Both the position numbers and the translations under genes were made by a program. This document shows, piece by piece, positions 23,486 through 33,534 of a stretch of DNA of 64,000 nucleotides. The stretch comes from Vandiemenella viatica (taxonomy: Eukaryota; Arthropoda; Insecta; Orthoptera; Morabidae). The stretch's first letter is position 1, and each line of letters opens with the position of its first letter. The notes beneath the pieces were generated by a model. That model had not been told where the DNA came from and made no database searches. It saw nothing but the letters and a program-made list of their open reading frames with translations. The stretch covers positions 53,608,610-53,672,609 of the forward strand of contig CM061920.1 in assembly GCA_031002005.1 (NCBI GenBank), written 5' to 3'.

Positions 23486-23526
23486 GGCATACGCGTTTCG
23501 CCTTTATTCAAGGCATCATCAGTGCC
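23486..23526 (-). ncRNA. Hammerhead-ribozyme-like motif of the PLE
   Basis: Read on the minus strand, the 41 nt give stem I GGCA paired with UGCC at the two ends, core CUGAUGA, one extra U, stem II GCCUU/AAGGC with a GAAUA loop, core GAAA, and a tiny stem III from ACGCGU followed by the cleavage-position A. All the invariant core positions I can place are present. Minimal hammerheads with very short stem III are known from PLEs. The unpaired U after CUGAUGA also occurs in the related motifs at 34.6 and 51.3 kb. Self-cleavage is inferred, not shown. Confidence 0.7.
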
Positions 23527-23857
23527 CTAGATAAACATATATACACATATATATACAATGCTGTTGTTTGATTTTTGTACAGTTTTCTAAAAAAGTATTA
23601 AGTGGGTACTTACAGTTTTTATATGTTCATTAACACGCACAAGTTCGTGTTTCCATACCAGCTACTCTTTTTGCACTATAACAAGTTTTGTAGGCTGCAT
23701 TTTTGGTAATTTCACCGGCCACGAACTTTGTTGTTGTTGACATCGAAAAGTCGTGAGCCAAAGATTATGTGTTGTGTAACTATTTGTTATTTTGAATCTG
23801 CGGTCATTAGCTGTGTGTATTTTGTGGCGGTATGTTTGACTATAGGATATGTGTTAT

Positions 23858-26287
23858 TTATTCCTGTTTTAATGTTTTGAACAAGGTTTGGTTCGTTAGG
23901 TGTATGTATTCGTTCATAACTTTTTTACCATTATTGATTGCTTTTTGTATTTGCAGGTTTTCCTGAATTGTCAGCATATTTTTGTTGTGATTATTAATCT
24001 TTAGTATTTGCATATCTGTCTGTATATTAGTGTGTGAATGATTGTGTTGTAACAAGTGTTCGGCGAATGTTGAGTGGTTGGTACATCTGAGGGCTCTCAG
24101 GTGTTCCTTGTATCTGGTCTCAAATTTTCTAGCTGTTTGTCCTATGTATACAGTGTCACACTGCTGGCATGTTAATTGGTATATTCCAGATTGGTGGTAT
24201 TTGTCTGTAAATGTACCTCTGTTAAACTGTCTTTGAATAGTGTTTTTGGTTGTAAATGCTATTTTTATTCCCATTTTTCTGAAGACGTTTGCTATTTTGT
24301 GTGTGTTTGTGTTTTGATATGTCATAGTGTACCAGTGTTTGTTGTCTTTTTGTGTGATAGATTGTAGTTTTATGTGGTGATCATTGGGTGTTTGATTTAT
24401 GTTCTTGTTTGTTTGTTTTCTGATTTTTTGGTTAAGCTTTTCTACTGTGTTACTATTGTATCCGTTGTTCACAGCTATTTGTGTTATGCTGTTTAGTTCC
24501 TTGTTATAGTTGTGCTTAGTGAGTGGTATTTGATTCATCCTGTGTAACATATATCTGAGTGCTGCCTGTTTCTGACTGGAGGGGTGATTGGAGCTTTGGT
24601 GGATGATTATGTCAGTGTTGGTGGGTTTCCTTTTCCTGTGTATGCTAAAACTGTGCTTGTTGTCAATCTTTTTGACTGTAATGTCTAGGAAATGTAGTTG
24701 GTTGTTTGTTTCTGTCTCCATAGTAAAACTGATATTTTTATGTATGTTGTTAATGTCTGTGTGAAATTCTTTTTTGCGTTCTGGTGGTTCATTTAGGAGA
24801 CAAATTACATCATCTACATATTTAAACCAATAGATTACATTATATTGTTTACTGGGGACAATGGATTCGAATATTTCATTTTCTATATAATCCATGAAGA
24901 TGGAGGCCATTATTCCAGATATTGGGCTCCCCATTGGCAATCCTTCCTTCTGTATAAAGTAGTCATTATTGAATTCAAAGTAATTTTGTGCTGTGACTAA
25001 ATTTAGTAGGGCCAGTATTTCTGTTATGAGGGCTGAGGGCATTTTGCTGTGTGTTGTCAAGTTTCTGTGTATTTGGTCTATTGTTTGGTTTACAGGGATT
25101 TTTGAAAACATGCTTACTACATCAAATGATGTAATGGTTGCTGTGTCTGGGATGAAGGTATTTTCTAATATTTCTGTCAGGTGTTGGGTGTTTTTTATGT
25201 TTCTGTCTTTGTGGTATTTGTAGTGTTTTGTGAGATATGTATGTAAATATTGGGCTACTTTGTAAGTTGGAGCATTCCTGAAATTTACTACAGGTCTTAC
25301 TGGAATGTCCTCTTTGTGTATCTTGATTTGGCTTCTCATTTTGGGTGCAGTGGGATTTTTCTGAGTCATATTTTGTTTCTGCCAGTCTGTTAATAATAAT
25401 GTGGTGGTTTTTAAGCATTTTTTAACATCTGTTTGGAATCGATTAGTGGGGTCTGACTTGAGCTTGGATATGTTATTGTTTTCTATGAAGTGGTTAGTTT
25501 TTGTGATGTAGTCATTGTTTTGTATTAGTACAACAGTATTACCTTTATCTGCCTTGGTTACCACAATATCCTGTTTTGTGAGTTTTCTCTTTAGTTGTTG
25601 TAAAGTTTTGTTTGTGTTTTCTACATTTCTGTGGTTGTGAGTAGACTTGATGCTGTTTATTTCTTTTACTATAAGCTCTCTAGCAAGAGTTGTGTTTATC
25701 TGGTTGTTACTGTGTTTTTCTTCTTGTGTCAGTATGTATTCTGCTTCAGTTATGGTGTCTTCAATGAAATTATTCTTGTCTGAGTTATTTAGATTGTGTT
25801 TGAGACCTTTTTCTAGTAATTTTTGTTCTTTTTCTGTTAGATTTGTAGTTGTTAAGTATACTACACGTGGGTGGAATGTCTGTATTGGTATGTGGTTGTT
25901 ATATTGTTTGTTATTTGTACTTGAAACATGTTGTGTGCTCATAAGTATGCTCATTTTTCTCTTATGTGTGCTCTTTAGTATTTCAATGTGGTGTGCTGTG
26001 TTCTTTTCTACAATGTCAATGGTATTTTGTAGAACTTGTGGGTTGTTTATAGTATGTGATAATTCTAGATGCATCAGATACAGTGTTTTATTGATTTTTT
26101 CCTTGTTTGCATAGTGATTTCTAATTTCGTTGTTTAACCAATTGGTTTCTGCTGCTTGCTTTGCTTTGCTTTTGTTTATATTTTGTCCAAAATATTCCTT
26201 CAGTATTTTGTCCATACCATTTTGTAATTTCTCAATAACCTCCGTCTGTTCTGTTAACAGGACAATGCCGTTAGCAGATCGTAGCAT
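23858..26287 (-). CDS. Penelope-like element reverse transcriptase with GIY-YIG endonuclease, 809 aa
   Basis: This open frame encodes the single protein of a Penelope-like retroelement. A reverse transcriptase makes cDNA and a C-terminal GIY-YIG endonuclease nicks the target. Visible in order: an N-terminal region with a LYLMHLEL-type block near residue 69; the KADKGN motif at 245-250; PKMRSQIKIHK near 315; RT motif A, TSFDVVSMF, at 386-394; motif B, GLPMGSPISGIMAS, at 449-462; the catalytic YVDD at 490-493; and LHFLDI at 531. The endonuclease has GIY at 701-703, a CxxC pair at 707 and 710, YIG at 714-716 and an RYKEHL block near 725. There are no internal stops or frameshifts, so the copy is young or under constraint. 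The start is the first Met after an A-rich run just upstream; the true N-terminus could lie further out if the copy is 5' truncated. Assignment is firm; activity is inference. Confidence 0.95.
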   Translation of the reverse strand: MLRSANGIVLLTEQTEVIEKLQNGMDKILKEYFGQNINKSKAKQAAETNWLNNEIRNHYANKEKINKTLYLMHLELSHTINNPQVLQNTIDIVEKNTAHHIEILKSTHKRKMSILMSTQHVSSTNNKQYNNHIPIQTFHPRVVYLTTTNLTEKEQKLLEKGLKHNLNNSDKNNFIEDTITEAEYILTQEEKHSNNQINTTLARELIVKEINSIKSTHNHRNVENTNKTLQQLKRKLTKQDIVVTKADKGNTVVLIQNNDYITKTNHFIENNNISKLKSDPTNRFQTDVKKCLKTTTLLLTDWQKQNMTQKNPTAPKMRSQIKIHKEDIPVRPVVNFRNAPTYKVAQYLHTYLTKHYKYHKDRNIKNTQHLTEILENTFIPDTATITSFDVVSMFSKIPVNQTIDQIHRNLTTHSKMPSALITEILALLNLVTAQNYFEFNNDYFIQKEGLPMGSPISGIMASIFMDYIENEIFESIVPSKQYNVIYWFKYVDDVICLLNEPPERKKEFHTDINNIHKNISFTMETETNNQLHFLDITVKKIDNKHSFSIHRKRKPTNTDIIIHQSSNHPSSQKQAALRYMLHRMNQIPLTKHNYNKELNSITQIAVNNGYNSNTVEKLNQKIRKQTNKNINQTPNDHHIKLQSITQKDNKHWYTMTYQNTNTHKIANVFRKMGIKIAFTTKNTIQRQFNRGTFTDKYHQSGIYQLTCQQCDTVYIGQTARKFETRYKEHLRALRCTNHSTFAEHLLQHNHSHTNIQTDMQILKINNHNKNMLTIQENLQIQKAINNGKKVMNEYIHLTNQTLFKTLKQE

Positions 26288-26814
26288 ACTGATTTTTTTT
26301 TTTTTTCTGTAATACTTATGCTAGATTAATTTTTCTTTTACTTCCGTTATTGGTTCGTCTACTTAAAAGTTGAATATTGATGGGGATAGACTAGAAACTT
26401 GTTTTGCGTCCTTTTTGATTTATGCTTTTCTCTAGTGATTGTGTGTGTGGTGGTAACAGTATTTTGTCGGCGCCTTGTGGTGGTGAATGCACCGCCTTGA
26501 ACACGACGGCGCTGCTCTGCTATCGGAGCGCTCACTCCAAACAACACCCGTGGGCCTGCACTGCTAACAGAGAAACTCCAGCAACACTCAAACCTGTTCA
26601 CTGCAGGAATTTAAGTCCCTTGAAACGCCTTCTACAGGAAGAAAACACTACTGTATTCACCAAGAGATTTAACAAATATTTCGTTTTAGTTTGCATAGAC
26701 TTTTGAGATGTGGCTGGGATGTTTAATGGATAGGGTAAAGAATTAGGATATCTGATGACAGTTGATAAGAGGTGAAACATTTTGAATATTGTCAGAGAAA
26801 GGAAGAAAAATTGG

Positions 26815-27367
26815 TTAGGCCTTCCATACACTACTCTTTATTTCTTCCGCCACTATCCTTCAAAGCCTCGTCAGCAGTATTGTCATATTCTATACTGCCA
26901 GCACCCTCTTCACTCTCTTGTCTTCCAATGAATGCCAATTATTCTCCCTTATTATATCAGTTACTCATAGCATTCTGCGGTAATTCCCACAAACAAATCT
27001 ATCTGCCCTCCCTTGCACCCTCTCCAACTTCTGAATTTCATGCCCATAATGGGGGGCCCATACTACACCACCATATTGAAGGAATTGTCTGACCCCTGAC
27101 TTGTCTGGTACACCCCCTCATCACTCTCTCCATTAACCTGCCCAATGTGTCCTTCGCAGTTGAATTTACTGTTAAATGTAATGTGTAGATATTTAGTTTA
27201 TTTTACCGCTCTATAATCATAAAGAGCTTTTAATTTTTCTTATTTATGTATCAAATGTGCTGACCCTTTTTGGCATTTATCTTCATCCGGTGTTTACCTA
27301 CCCAGTTAAATATGCTCCATGTCCCCTTTCGACTGTGATAGCCTTCTTCCATTTTGATCCTATTATA
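26815..27367 (-). pseudogene. LINE-B reverse-transcriptase fragment, split by the Tc1 element
   Basis: Minus-strand translation gives CR1/Jockey-like RT C-terminal blocks: a WVGKHRMKINAKK region near 27290, then VVWAPHYGHEIQKLE near 27050 and NNWHSLEDKRVKRVL near 26930, with a few stops. The 5' continuation lies beyond the Tc1 element: with the transposon and one TA removed, the frame reads EHIYNRIKMEEG across the junction. The copy is therefore older than the Tc1 insertion. Confidence 0.8.
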
Positions 27368-27369
27368 TA

Positions 27370-28797
27370 CACAGACGGAAAAAAAAATCCCAACACCAAG
27401 AAAGACTTGTGTTAGATAAACGAAATTTGGTAGGCGTGTTTATACATCTGAAAGATGACATCGATTCAAATTTCGCGCTTCGCGCATAAGTGTGGCGCTA
27501 GTAGCGCTACTCAGAGCTTGCAAATCAGGTTTGCTTTAAATACGCGCTGTAAAGTTTGTGAACGTTATTTACCGCTGAGATTTGACATAGTGAGTTGATG
27601 TTAGCCAAGAATGCCTTTAAGAAGACGAAGAAGCCATTATCAACAGCTCACCGAGTTTGAACGAGGTCGTGTAATAGGGCTACGAGAAGGTGGATTTTCT
27701 TTTCGCGATATTGCAGAAAGACTTGGCCGGAATGTATCCACTGTGCATGATTGTTGGGTGCAGTGGTCAAGGGATGGTACTGCCTCAAGAAGACCGGGTT
27801 CCGGGAGACCACGTGGCACTACTGAGAGGGAAGACCGCCGTATTCGGCGTACAGCTGTGGCGCATCGTACTGCGTCTGCGGCAGAAATTCGAGCTGCAGT
27901 TGGTACCACAGTGACACAACGAACTGTTAGAAATCGGTTACTTCAAGGACAGCTCCGAGCCAGGCGCCCTGTAGCGTGCATTCCACTGACTACAAGCCAT
28001 CGCCGTTTGCGACTCCAGTGGTGTCAAGCCAGAGCTCATTGGAGGACGGAGTGGAGATCTGTTGTGTTTTCTGATGAAAGCAGGTTCTGCCTTGGTGCCA
28101 GTGATGGCCGAGTGTTGGTCAGAAGGAGGCCAGGGGAACGCCTGCAACCAAACTGTCTGCGGCCTAGACACACTGGACCTACACCTGGAGTCATGGTCTG
28201 GGGAGCAATTTCCTATGACAGCAGGAGCACTCTTGTGGTTATACCAAACACACTGACTGCAAATTTGTACGTCAGTCTGGTAATTCAACCTGTAGTGCTG
28301 CCATTCATGAACAGCATTCAAGGGGGAGTTTTTCAACAGGATAACGCTCGCCCTCATACCGCTGTTGTCTCGCAACGTGCTCTACAGAGTGTCGACATGT
28401 TACCTTGGCCTGCGAGATCACCAGATCTGTCTCCAATTGAACACGTATGGGATATCATTGGACGACAACTCCAGCATCATCCACAGCCAGCACTGACCGT
28501 CCCAGTATTGACAGCACAAGTACAACAAGCATGGAACTCCATACCACAAAGTGACATTCGAAACCTGTATGACACAATGCATTCACGTTTGCAGGCTTGC
28601 ATTCAAAATTCTGGAGGTTACACCGGCTATTAATTTAACAGTATTTCACATTTGAAATGCATTTTCTTGAGCTTAAATTAACCTGTGATCTTGAAAATTT
28701 AATCAATTAAACATGTTAACTTGACAAATGCATTGTCCAAATTTCATTACTCTACAATAATTTTTTCTTGGTGTTGGGATTTTTTTTTCCGTCTGTG
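27370..28797 (+). mobile_element. Intact Tc1-like transposon with perfect 34-bp inverted ends
   Basis: The two ends are identical for 34 bp, starting CACAGACGG, then nine A, then TCCCAACACCAAG. They are flanked by TA at 27368-27369 and 28798-28799, the Tc1/mariner target duplication. The 1428-bp element holds one uninterrupted transposase frame. Perfect ends and an open frame point to recent insertion. The DNA on both sides is one LINE-B copy, so the transposon jumped into it. Confidence 0.96.
27611..28633 (+). CDS. Tc1-like transposase, 340 aa
   Basis: This cut-and-paste transposase binds the element ends and uses a three-residue acidic site. It begins MPLRRRRS, a basic start. Two helix-turn-helix regions (about 12-52 and 72-112) are separated by an AT-hook-like GRPRGTT at 65-71. 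Catalytic residues are D155 in VVFSDESRF, D244 in FQQDNARPH and E277 in SPIEHVW. The second D and the E are separated by 32 residues rather than the 34 usual for Tc1; the deficit lies between the TAVVSQ and LPWPARS blocks. Length is normal for the family, with no stops. The start is the first Met after about 240 bp of 5' untranslated DNA. Family identity is certain; activity is inference. Confidence 0.96.
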   Translation: MPLRRRRSHYQQLTEFERGRVIGLREGGFSFRDIAERLGRNVSTVHDCWVQWSRDGTASRRPGSGRPRGTTEREDRRIRRTAVAHRTASAAEIRAAVGTTVTQRTVRNRLLQGQLRARRPVACIPLTTSHRRLRLQWCQARAHWRTEWRSVVFSDESRFCLGASDGRVLVRRRPGERLQPNCLRPRHTGPTPGVMVWGAISYDSRSTLVVIPNTLTANLYVSLVIQPVVLPFMNSIQGGVFQQDNARPHTAVVSQRALQSVDMLPWPARSPDLSPIEHVWDIIGRQLQHHPQPALTVPVLTAQVQQAWNSIPQSDIRNLYDTMHSRLQACIQNSGGYTGY

Positions 28798-28799
28798 TA

Positions 28800-28860
28800 G
28801 ATATGCTCACGTTGATCCCATGTCAGAACAGTCTCGGGGATGTGGAACAGTACATACATT
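28800..28860 (-). pseudogene. LINE-B continuation 5' of the Tc1 insertion
   Basis: The short stretch immediately right of the Tc1 element continues the interrupted LINE frame on the minus strand. Beyond about 28860 I cannot follow homology by eye. Confidence 0.5.
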
Positions 28861-29237
28861 TATTAACAATATCAATAATATTACCAATAACTGATAACCG
28901 GTTAGCTACTCAAAAACCCATTAGTATAATAAATTTATACTGTAATCTCCAAATGCATATTATCACAAGTTAGCTACTACATATGACTGCATTTTCCAGA
29001 TGATGTAATTGTTGTATTTACAAACAGTTTCAACACAAAGAAAAACCATACATCATTTTAGTAATTACGAACATCTTTGTCATCTTATCCTTCCATACAC
29101 CAAATACATAGTATTTTCTCCGTCATTCTTAGGTACCAAATTCCAAGAATAAAATTCTTTCACAGAGTAAAATGAGTTCTGAAGCAAAAACTCTTCCAGT
29201 TTGGTTTGAAAGTAGTTACACTTTCTTTCTTTGTTTT

Positions 29238-29427
29238 GGTTATGGCTTTACGACTCGTCGACGTCGAGATCATTAGAGGTTCGAAATGAGCTGGAAGGAA
29301 TTCGGCCATGGCATTTTGAAGGTAGCATTCCGGCATTCGCTTGGAGCGATTTTTGGAAACCACGGAAAACCCAAATCCGGATACTCGAATCCACAAACTC
29401 CCGAATGCAAGGCAAGAGCGTTAGGCT
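29238..29427 (-). mobile_element. SINE-A copy, head damaged
   Basis: Reads in complement from CGTCGACGTCGAGATCATTA to CTCCCGAATGCAAGG, with the B box mutated. Confidence 0.75.
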
Positions 29428-29551
29428 TTAGTAAATAACATTGTATTTCTTTGGACCTTGAATAAAGAAGCTGCACTGAATGTTATCTTTTTCTGTACTA
29501 TTGACAACGACTTGTAATCTTTGTGAATGTTACGGTTATTGGTAGTAACAG

Positions 29552-29666
29552 ATGTACACACTTTGACAATAAATTTGGCCGCCGCTGAAAAATTCTGTCA
29601 CTCTTATTTTGCACAACATGACAATGTCATCAGCGGCGGCCAAATTTATTGTCAAAGTGTGTACAT
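29552..29666. repeat. Perfect 37-bp inverted repeat with 41-nt spacer
   Basis: Arm 29552-29588 (starting ATGTACACACTTTGACAATA) is the exact complement of 29630-29666. The transcript of either strand would form a long perfect hairpin. No flanking duplication is evident. The DNA to the right to about 29830 is AT-rich with repeated AAATAC/GTATTT words, like the inside of some hAT MITEs. Confidence 0.9.
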
Positions 29667-30109
29667 TATTTGAAAAGCATGTATTTAAAATGCAAATACA
29701 AAATACCTATTTTTATTTTCTATTTAAAACACTTTGATTTAAAAAGCATTTTGTATTTTATTTGAAGTACTTTTTTAAACATATTTTCTATTTGGAAAAT
29801 ACAAAAAAACTTTTCTTAGTTTTTCATACTTATTATTTCATTATAACAGTATATTTCATAAATATTGATATTCAGACTATTGGAAACAATAACAAATAAA
29901 AGTTGGGTGAGAATTTCTTTTTACACAAATAACAATGGGTTTGACAGTATTGACTCATCTAATGATTTTTGTAAGCTGGTTTAACGCGTTTACGGTAGAA
30001 ATGCAAAATGAAAAGAATGTTACACAGTGCGTAAGCTGAGGAAAACGGGATATCTTGCATCTGCGCCAACATCGAAATAAGTAACAGTACCAAAATGACA
30101 GATCTAGTG

Positions 30110-30335
30110 GGTTAAGTCGCCTGTCTGAGTTGATCCCTGGTTCGTATCCTGGTCTCGGCAGTTTTTTTTTTTTTTTTTTGTACCCTTAAACTGACCTTTC
30201 TGTCAAAGCTTTGCTTTGCTGATGTGGAGTACGCTAGACCGCTCTGTGATTCGGATTCCTCGTTAAACTGTTGGTTCTCTTTACCCTAGCATTTCGGCTA
30301 AAATTAGGGCACCGATAACAGAGGCGCGTAAGCGG
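30110..30335 (+). mobile_element. SINE-C copy
   Basis: A decayed tRNA-like head with B box CTGGTTCGTATCC near 30140, a T run, then the SINE-C body (GCTTTGCTTTG, GCTCTGTGATTCGGATTCC, and AACAGAGGCGCGTAAGCGG). It matches both halves of the split copy at 10.2-11.56 kb. Confidence 0.65.
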
Positions 30336-30551
30336 AATAAATCTAAGGAAAGGGAGGGGGAGATGCTTCGGATCAATAATCTATAAACGCTTACGCGTGT
30401 GTTTAGTATCAAAGTAAGTAGGTGCATGCAACAGGTGTCCCGTCATTTCAGGCCCTCATAGATTTTATTGGCTTCGGCTGTTGCTTCGATAAATAGGAAC
30501 GTTTACGAGAATCCGAGGTTAGAAAACGACCAAGACAATGTCGAACACTTC

Positions 30552-30743
30552 ATGGCACTCAACGCTCTGGCCTTGCATTCGGGAGGACCCGGGTTCGAAT
30601 ATCCGTTCGTCGACCCGTATTTCGGTTTTCCTTGGTTTCGTGAAATCTCTTTAGGTGATTGCCGGGATAGTTCCTTGCTCCCCGTCTTTTGCCGCCTCCA
30701 ATGACCACGCTGTCGACGAGGCGTAAAGTCCTAAGCAAGAAAA
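30552..30743 (+). mobile_element. SINE-A copy
   Basis: CAACGCTCTGGCCTTGCATT, GGGTTCGAATATCC, then TTTTCCTTGGTTTC and GTCGACGAGGCGTAAAG. A short deletion removes the AATTCCTT block. Confidence 0.75.
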
Positions 30744-31237
30744 TGTGTGTGGTTTCGAAAGTCAGTAGAAACAAAGTTGCTGGAGTGGGTTCTCGCGCTT
30801 GTTGCGGACCAGGTGCCGGCTGTGCCTGTTATTGGCCGTCCGCTCAGTGTTTACTGCCTGGGCTAAACGCAGCGGTAATGAGCTTAGGCGGCGGTAATCC
30901 CCTGCTTAACACAACAAAGATCCCACGGCTTGTCGCCCACTCTGTTGTGGAGCGCCCGTGTTTAAAACTCATTTCCCACAACACTCTACCTCTCAAAGAA
31001 ACCGTCCCGTAGAAAGGGAGTGATCACTGGACGTTCAAACCTGTATTTACTGAATATTCCGATAGATGTGACCATGTTTTGAATATGGTCATGAATTAAG
31101 TAACGTAATAAGTAAAAGTAATAATTACACAAAAAGTCGACTAATATACGAAATGTTTTAGTGTACAAAATAATTAATTTTTAGGGTCACATGCTCTAAT
31201 TTGATCTATATCTTGAGTTCGATCATTTTTCTACCTC
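30744..31237. other. No recognised gene
   Basis: A moderately GC-rich first half and an AT-rich second half; short frames only. Confidence 0.5.
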
Positions 31238-31487
31238 TTAATGTTCTTGCTTTTAGAAGTTTGGGATATGGTCCCGTGTTCAAATCTCGGTGGGGTCAGG
31301 AATTTTTTAAGACTTGCGTTTGATTGTATGAGTTATGCCAGGACGTTCCGTGGTTCGGATTCCACACTAAACTACAGACCCCAGAGGAAAGAAATTGGCC
31401 ATCCTACCTCTGACACAATATATTTGTATGCATCCTTCCGGAAGTTCTAACCACCCTACGGGTTATACGAGTAGACTAAGTTAGTTT
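31238..31487 (+). mobile_element. SINE-D copy
   Basis: tRNA-like B box GTGTTCAAATCTC. Body: GTTTGATTGTATGAGTTATG, CCAGGACGTTCCGTGG, CCCAGAGGAAAGAAATTGGC and a GGTTATACGAGTAGACTAAG end. Shares CCGTGGTTCGGATTCC with SINE-C. Confidence 0.65.
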
Positions 31488-32203
31488 TTAAGGTCCATTT
31501 AAACAAAAAATGCATTGCACAGAATCTAAACGTGACAAAAATGAGTTTTTAGGGCGAAATATCAGGACCATATAACGTGATCTAGCTAAAATACGAACCT
31601 GACCTGTATCTGAAACTCTGGTTTAGGTCTGCATAATTTGAAGAGGTACTTCGAACTATCAGAGATGATCTTACTGCGTAGTAGATGATAGTTTATGAAT
31701 TCGTACCACGGGAAGTAAAAAAGTAGGGCTGATGGTTTAACGAATATTCAATGTTTTATTCTGTATTGCCGTCATGCAGTAGTGACGATTTTCCCCGCCA
31801 GGTGTCAGTGTTAGCAATTTGGTGTTTAACGGAGAGTTTTCTCTCTCGGACAAGGTATGGAAAACATCCATTCTCCGACAATTCCATCCACAGACGGTAT
31901 GCACAGGAAAAAAGCAGTCGACGTCCTTCATTGCCAGAAGTTAACATAAAACTGCTTTAGAAACTTTCCAACTCAGCCCTAGGAAGTTGACAAGTTCGGA
32001 GGGAATTGGGCATGTCGCACCCAGGCGAAATTGCCTGACAATTACTCTGCTGACATGTAGCATCGTGTGGGGGAAGAAACTGATGTATGCTCAGTACGAA
32101 GGGCGCACATCGAGCAGTTGTAATACATAAAAAACCAATATTCACATTTTTACTATCTCAGTTGGCTTGTACCAACAGAAACCCCATACTTTTAGAAATA
32201 ATA

Positions 32204-33523
32204 CATTGGCGGAAATTAAAAGCTCAACACCCAGATGGGGTAGTGATGAATGGATGAAATTTGGCCCGAAGTGTAGAGTATTAAATGATAAACATTGATA
32301 ATTTTACATGTAATAGTACGAGAATTACAGCGCTATTTACTATACAAAATTGCTATGTTTTTTTAGGGTATAAGTGTTGAAAAGTGTGATGTAACATGAC
32401 ACTTTTTGTCCACAAGTTTTTTGTTGATCAAGTATGCCAAGGCGAAGAGTGACAACCCTCTACACCAAAATGAACTGTGAGGGAAGTCAGAGAATTGGCT
32501 TGTTTAAAATGGGTGCATCATATCGTGAAATCTCCCGTAACATTGACCGTGGTGCAATGTTAGTTTACAGACTTGTTACACATTGGATGAAAGAAGGCTC
32601 TAGCACTCCTAGAGCAGGCAAAGGTCCATGCAGAAGCACAACAGCACGTGAAGACCGCTGAATTGTGTGGGTGGCAGACGGGTGACTGTTGGCCAGATCC
32701 AAGCAATGGTTACAGAGAGAGTCACTCTCCGGACGAAGTAAACCAATTGCTTGAAGCTGGGTTACACTCTCTGACCCCTATGCATTGTTTTTCTTTAACC
32801 AGCATGTCGTAACCTGGCGTAATACAAAACGCAAATGGACGTGTGAATGGCGTACATTTGTGTTCAGAGACGAGTCTCGATTCTGTCTGTGCAAAGTGAT
32901 AATCGACAACATATACGCAGGCGTAGGGGCGAACAACTTACCCTCCTGTGATTTCAGAACGTCACACACATCCAGCCACTGGTGTCATGTTTTGGTGTCA
33001 AACAGTTTCAACAGAAGGACTGCGTTGTTGAAGGCGCAATGACAGCCCACCATTATGCGGACGGGGTGCTGCAACCTATTGTAACACCGTTCATGTCCAC
33101 CGTCCAGATCGCATCTTCCAACAGAATAATGCCCGCCCTCATCAATCACAACACAAGCCTTGCAAAGGATAACGATGGCAATTAGAGCATGCCAGGGATG
33201 TCAGGTGTAGGCACATTAGATCACATGGTTACCCAACACAAACTGTGCTACAGCTGAGTGCACAAGACATCCAGGCGTAGAGACATACCTCAAGAGGACA
33301 TCCTATCACTTATTGATTCAATTCCAGAAAGGATCCACTAATGTATAGGCGCCCAAGTTGGGCGCATTTCTTACTGATAACTGTATCCAAAGGTAACAAA
33401 GTTAGTCTGGTCCATATCAATTTGCTGTCATTTCTTCTGTGTGAGACCCTGGATATATGTACAATGTTTCCTAAAATTCCCACCATTACTGTCTGTTTGC
33501 TGCACTTTTAATTTCAGCCAGTC
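32204..33523 (+). mobile_element. Decayed Tc1-like transposon, 1.32 kb
   Basis: Ends are CATTGGCGGAAATTAAAAGC and the complement of GACTGGCTGAAATTAAAAGT, flanked by TA at 32202 and 33524. Remnant coding starts at 32434 with MPRRRVTTLYTKMN and a helix-turn-helix ASYREISRNIDRG. The first catalytic block FRDESRFCL is at about 32865. The second is frame-shifted with Asn in place of the catalytic Asp. Confidence 0.85.
32434..33345 (+). pseudogene. Tc1-like transposase pseudogene
   Basis: The frame stops after 75 codons at 32659 and continues in other frames through WRTFVFRDESRF to a QQNNARPH-like block near 33120. Stops, frameshifts and the lost catalytic Asp mean no function. It is a different subfamily from the intact copy at 27.4 kb, since the ends do not match. 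Confidence 0.75.
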
Positions 33524-33534
33524 TAATATAATTT

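Larger units (their letters stand above)
23486..26300 (-). mobile_element. Penelope-like element (PLE), near full length
   Basis: The element includes the 809-codon frame and about 370 bp of 3' sequence that ends with a hammerhead-like motif. Its right (5') edge is not resolved: an A-rich run at about 26293-26307 (minus sense) abuts the start of the frame and could mark a truncation. PLEs normally carry partial direct or inverted terminal copies with the ribozyme in each. I see only one such motif here, so the upstream copy is missing or decayed. The left flank at 23005-23440 is a LINE fragment in the same orientation. Confidence 0.75.

Noticed and set aside
25647..26114. 155-codon plus frame
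   Set aside because: Antisense shadow of the PLE frame, hydrophobic only because of T-rich codons.
27938..28375. 145-codon minus frame
   Set aside because: Antisense shadow of the Tc1 transposase.
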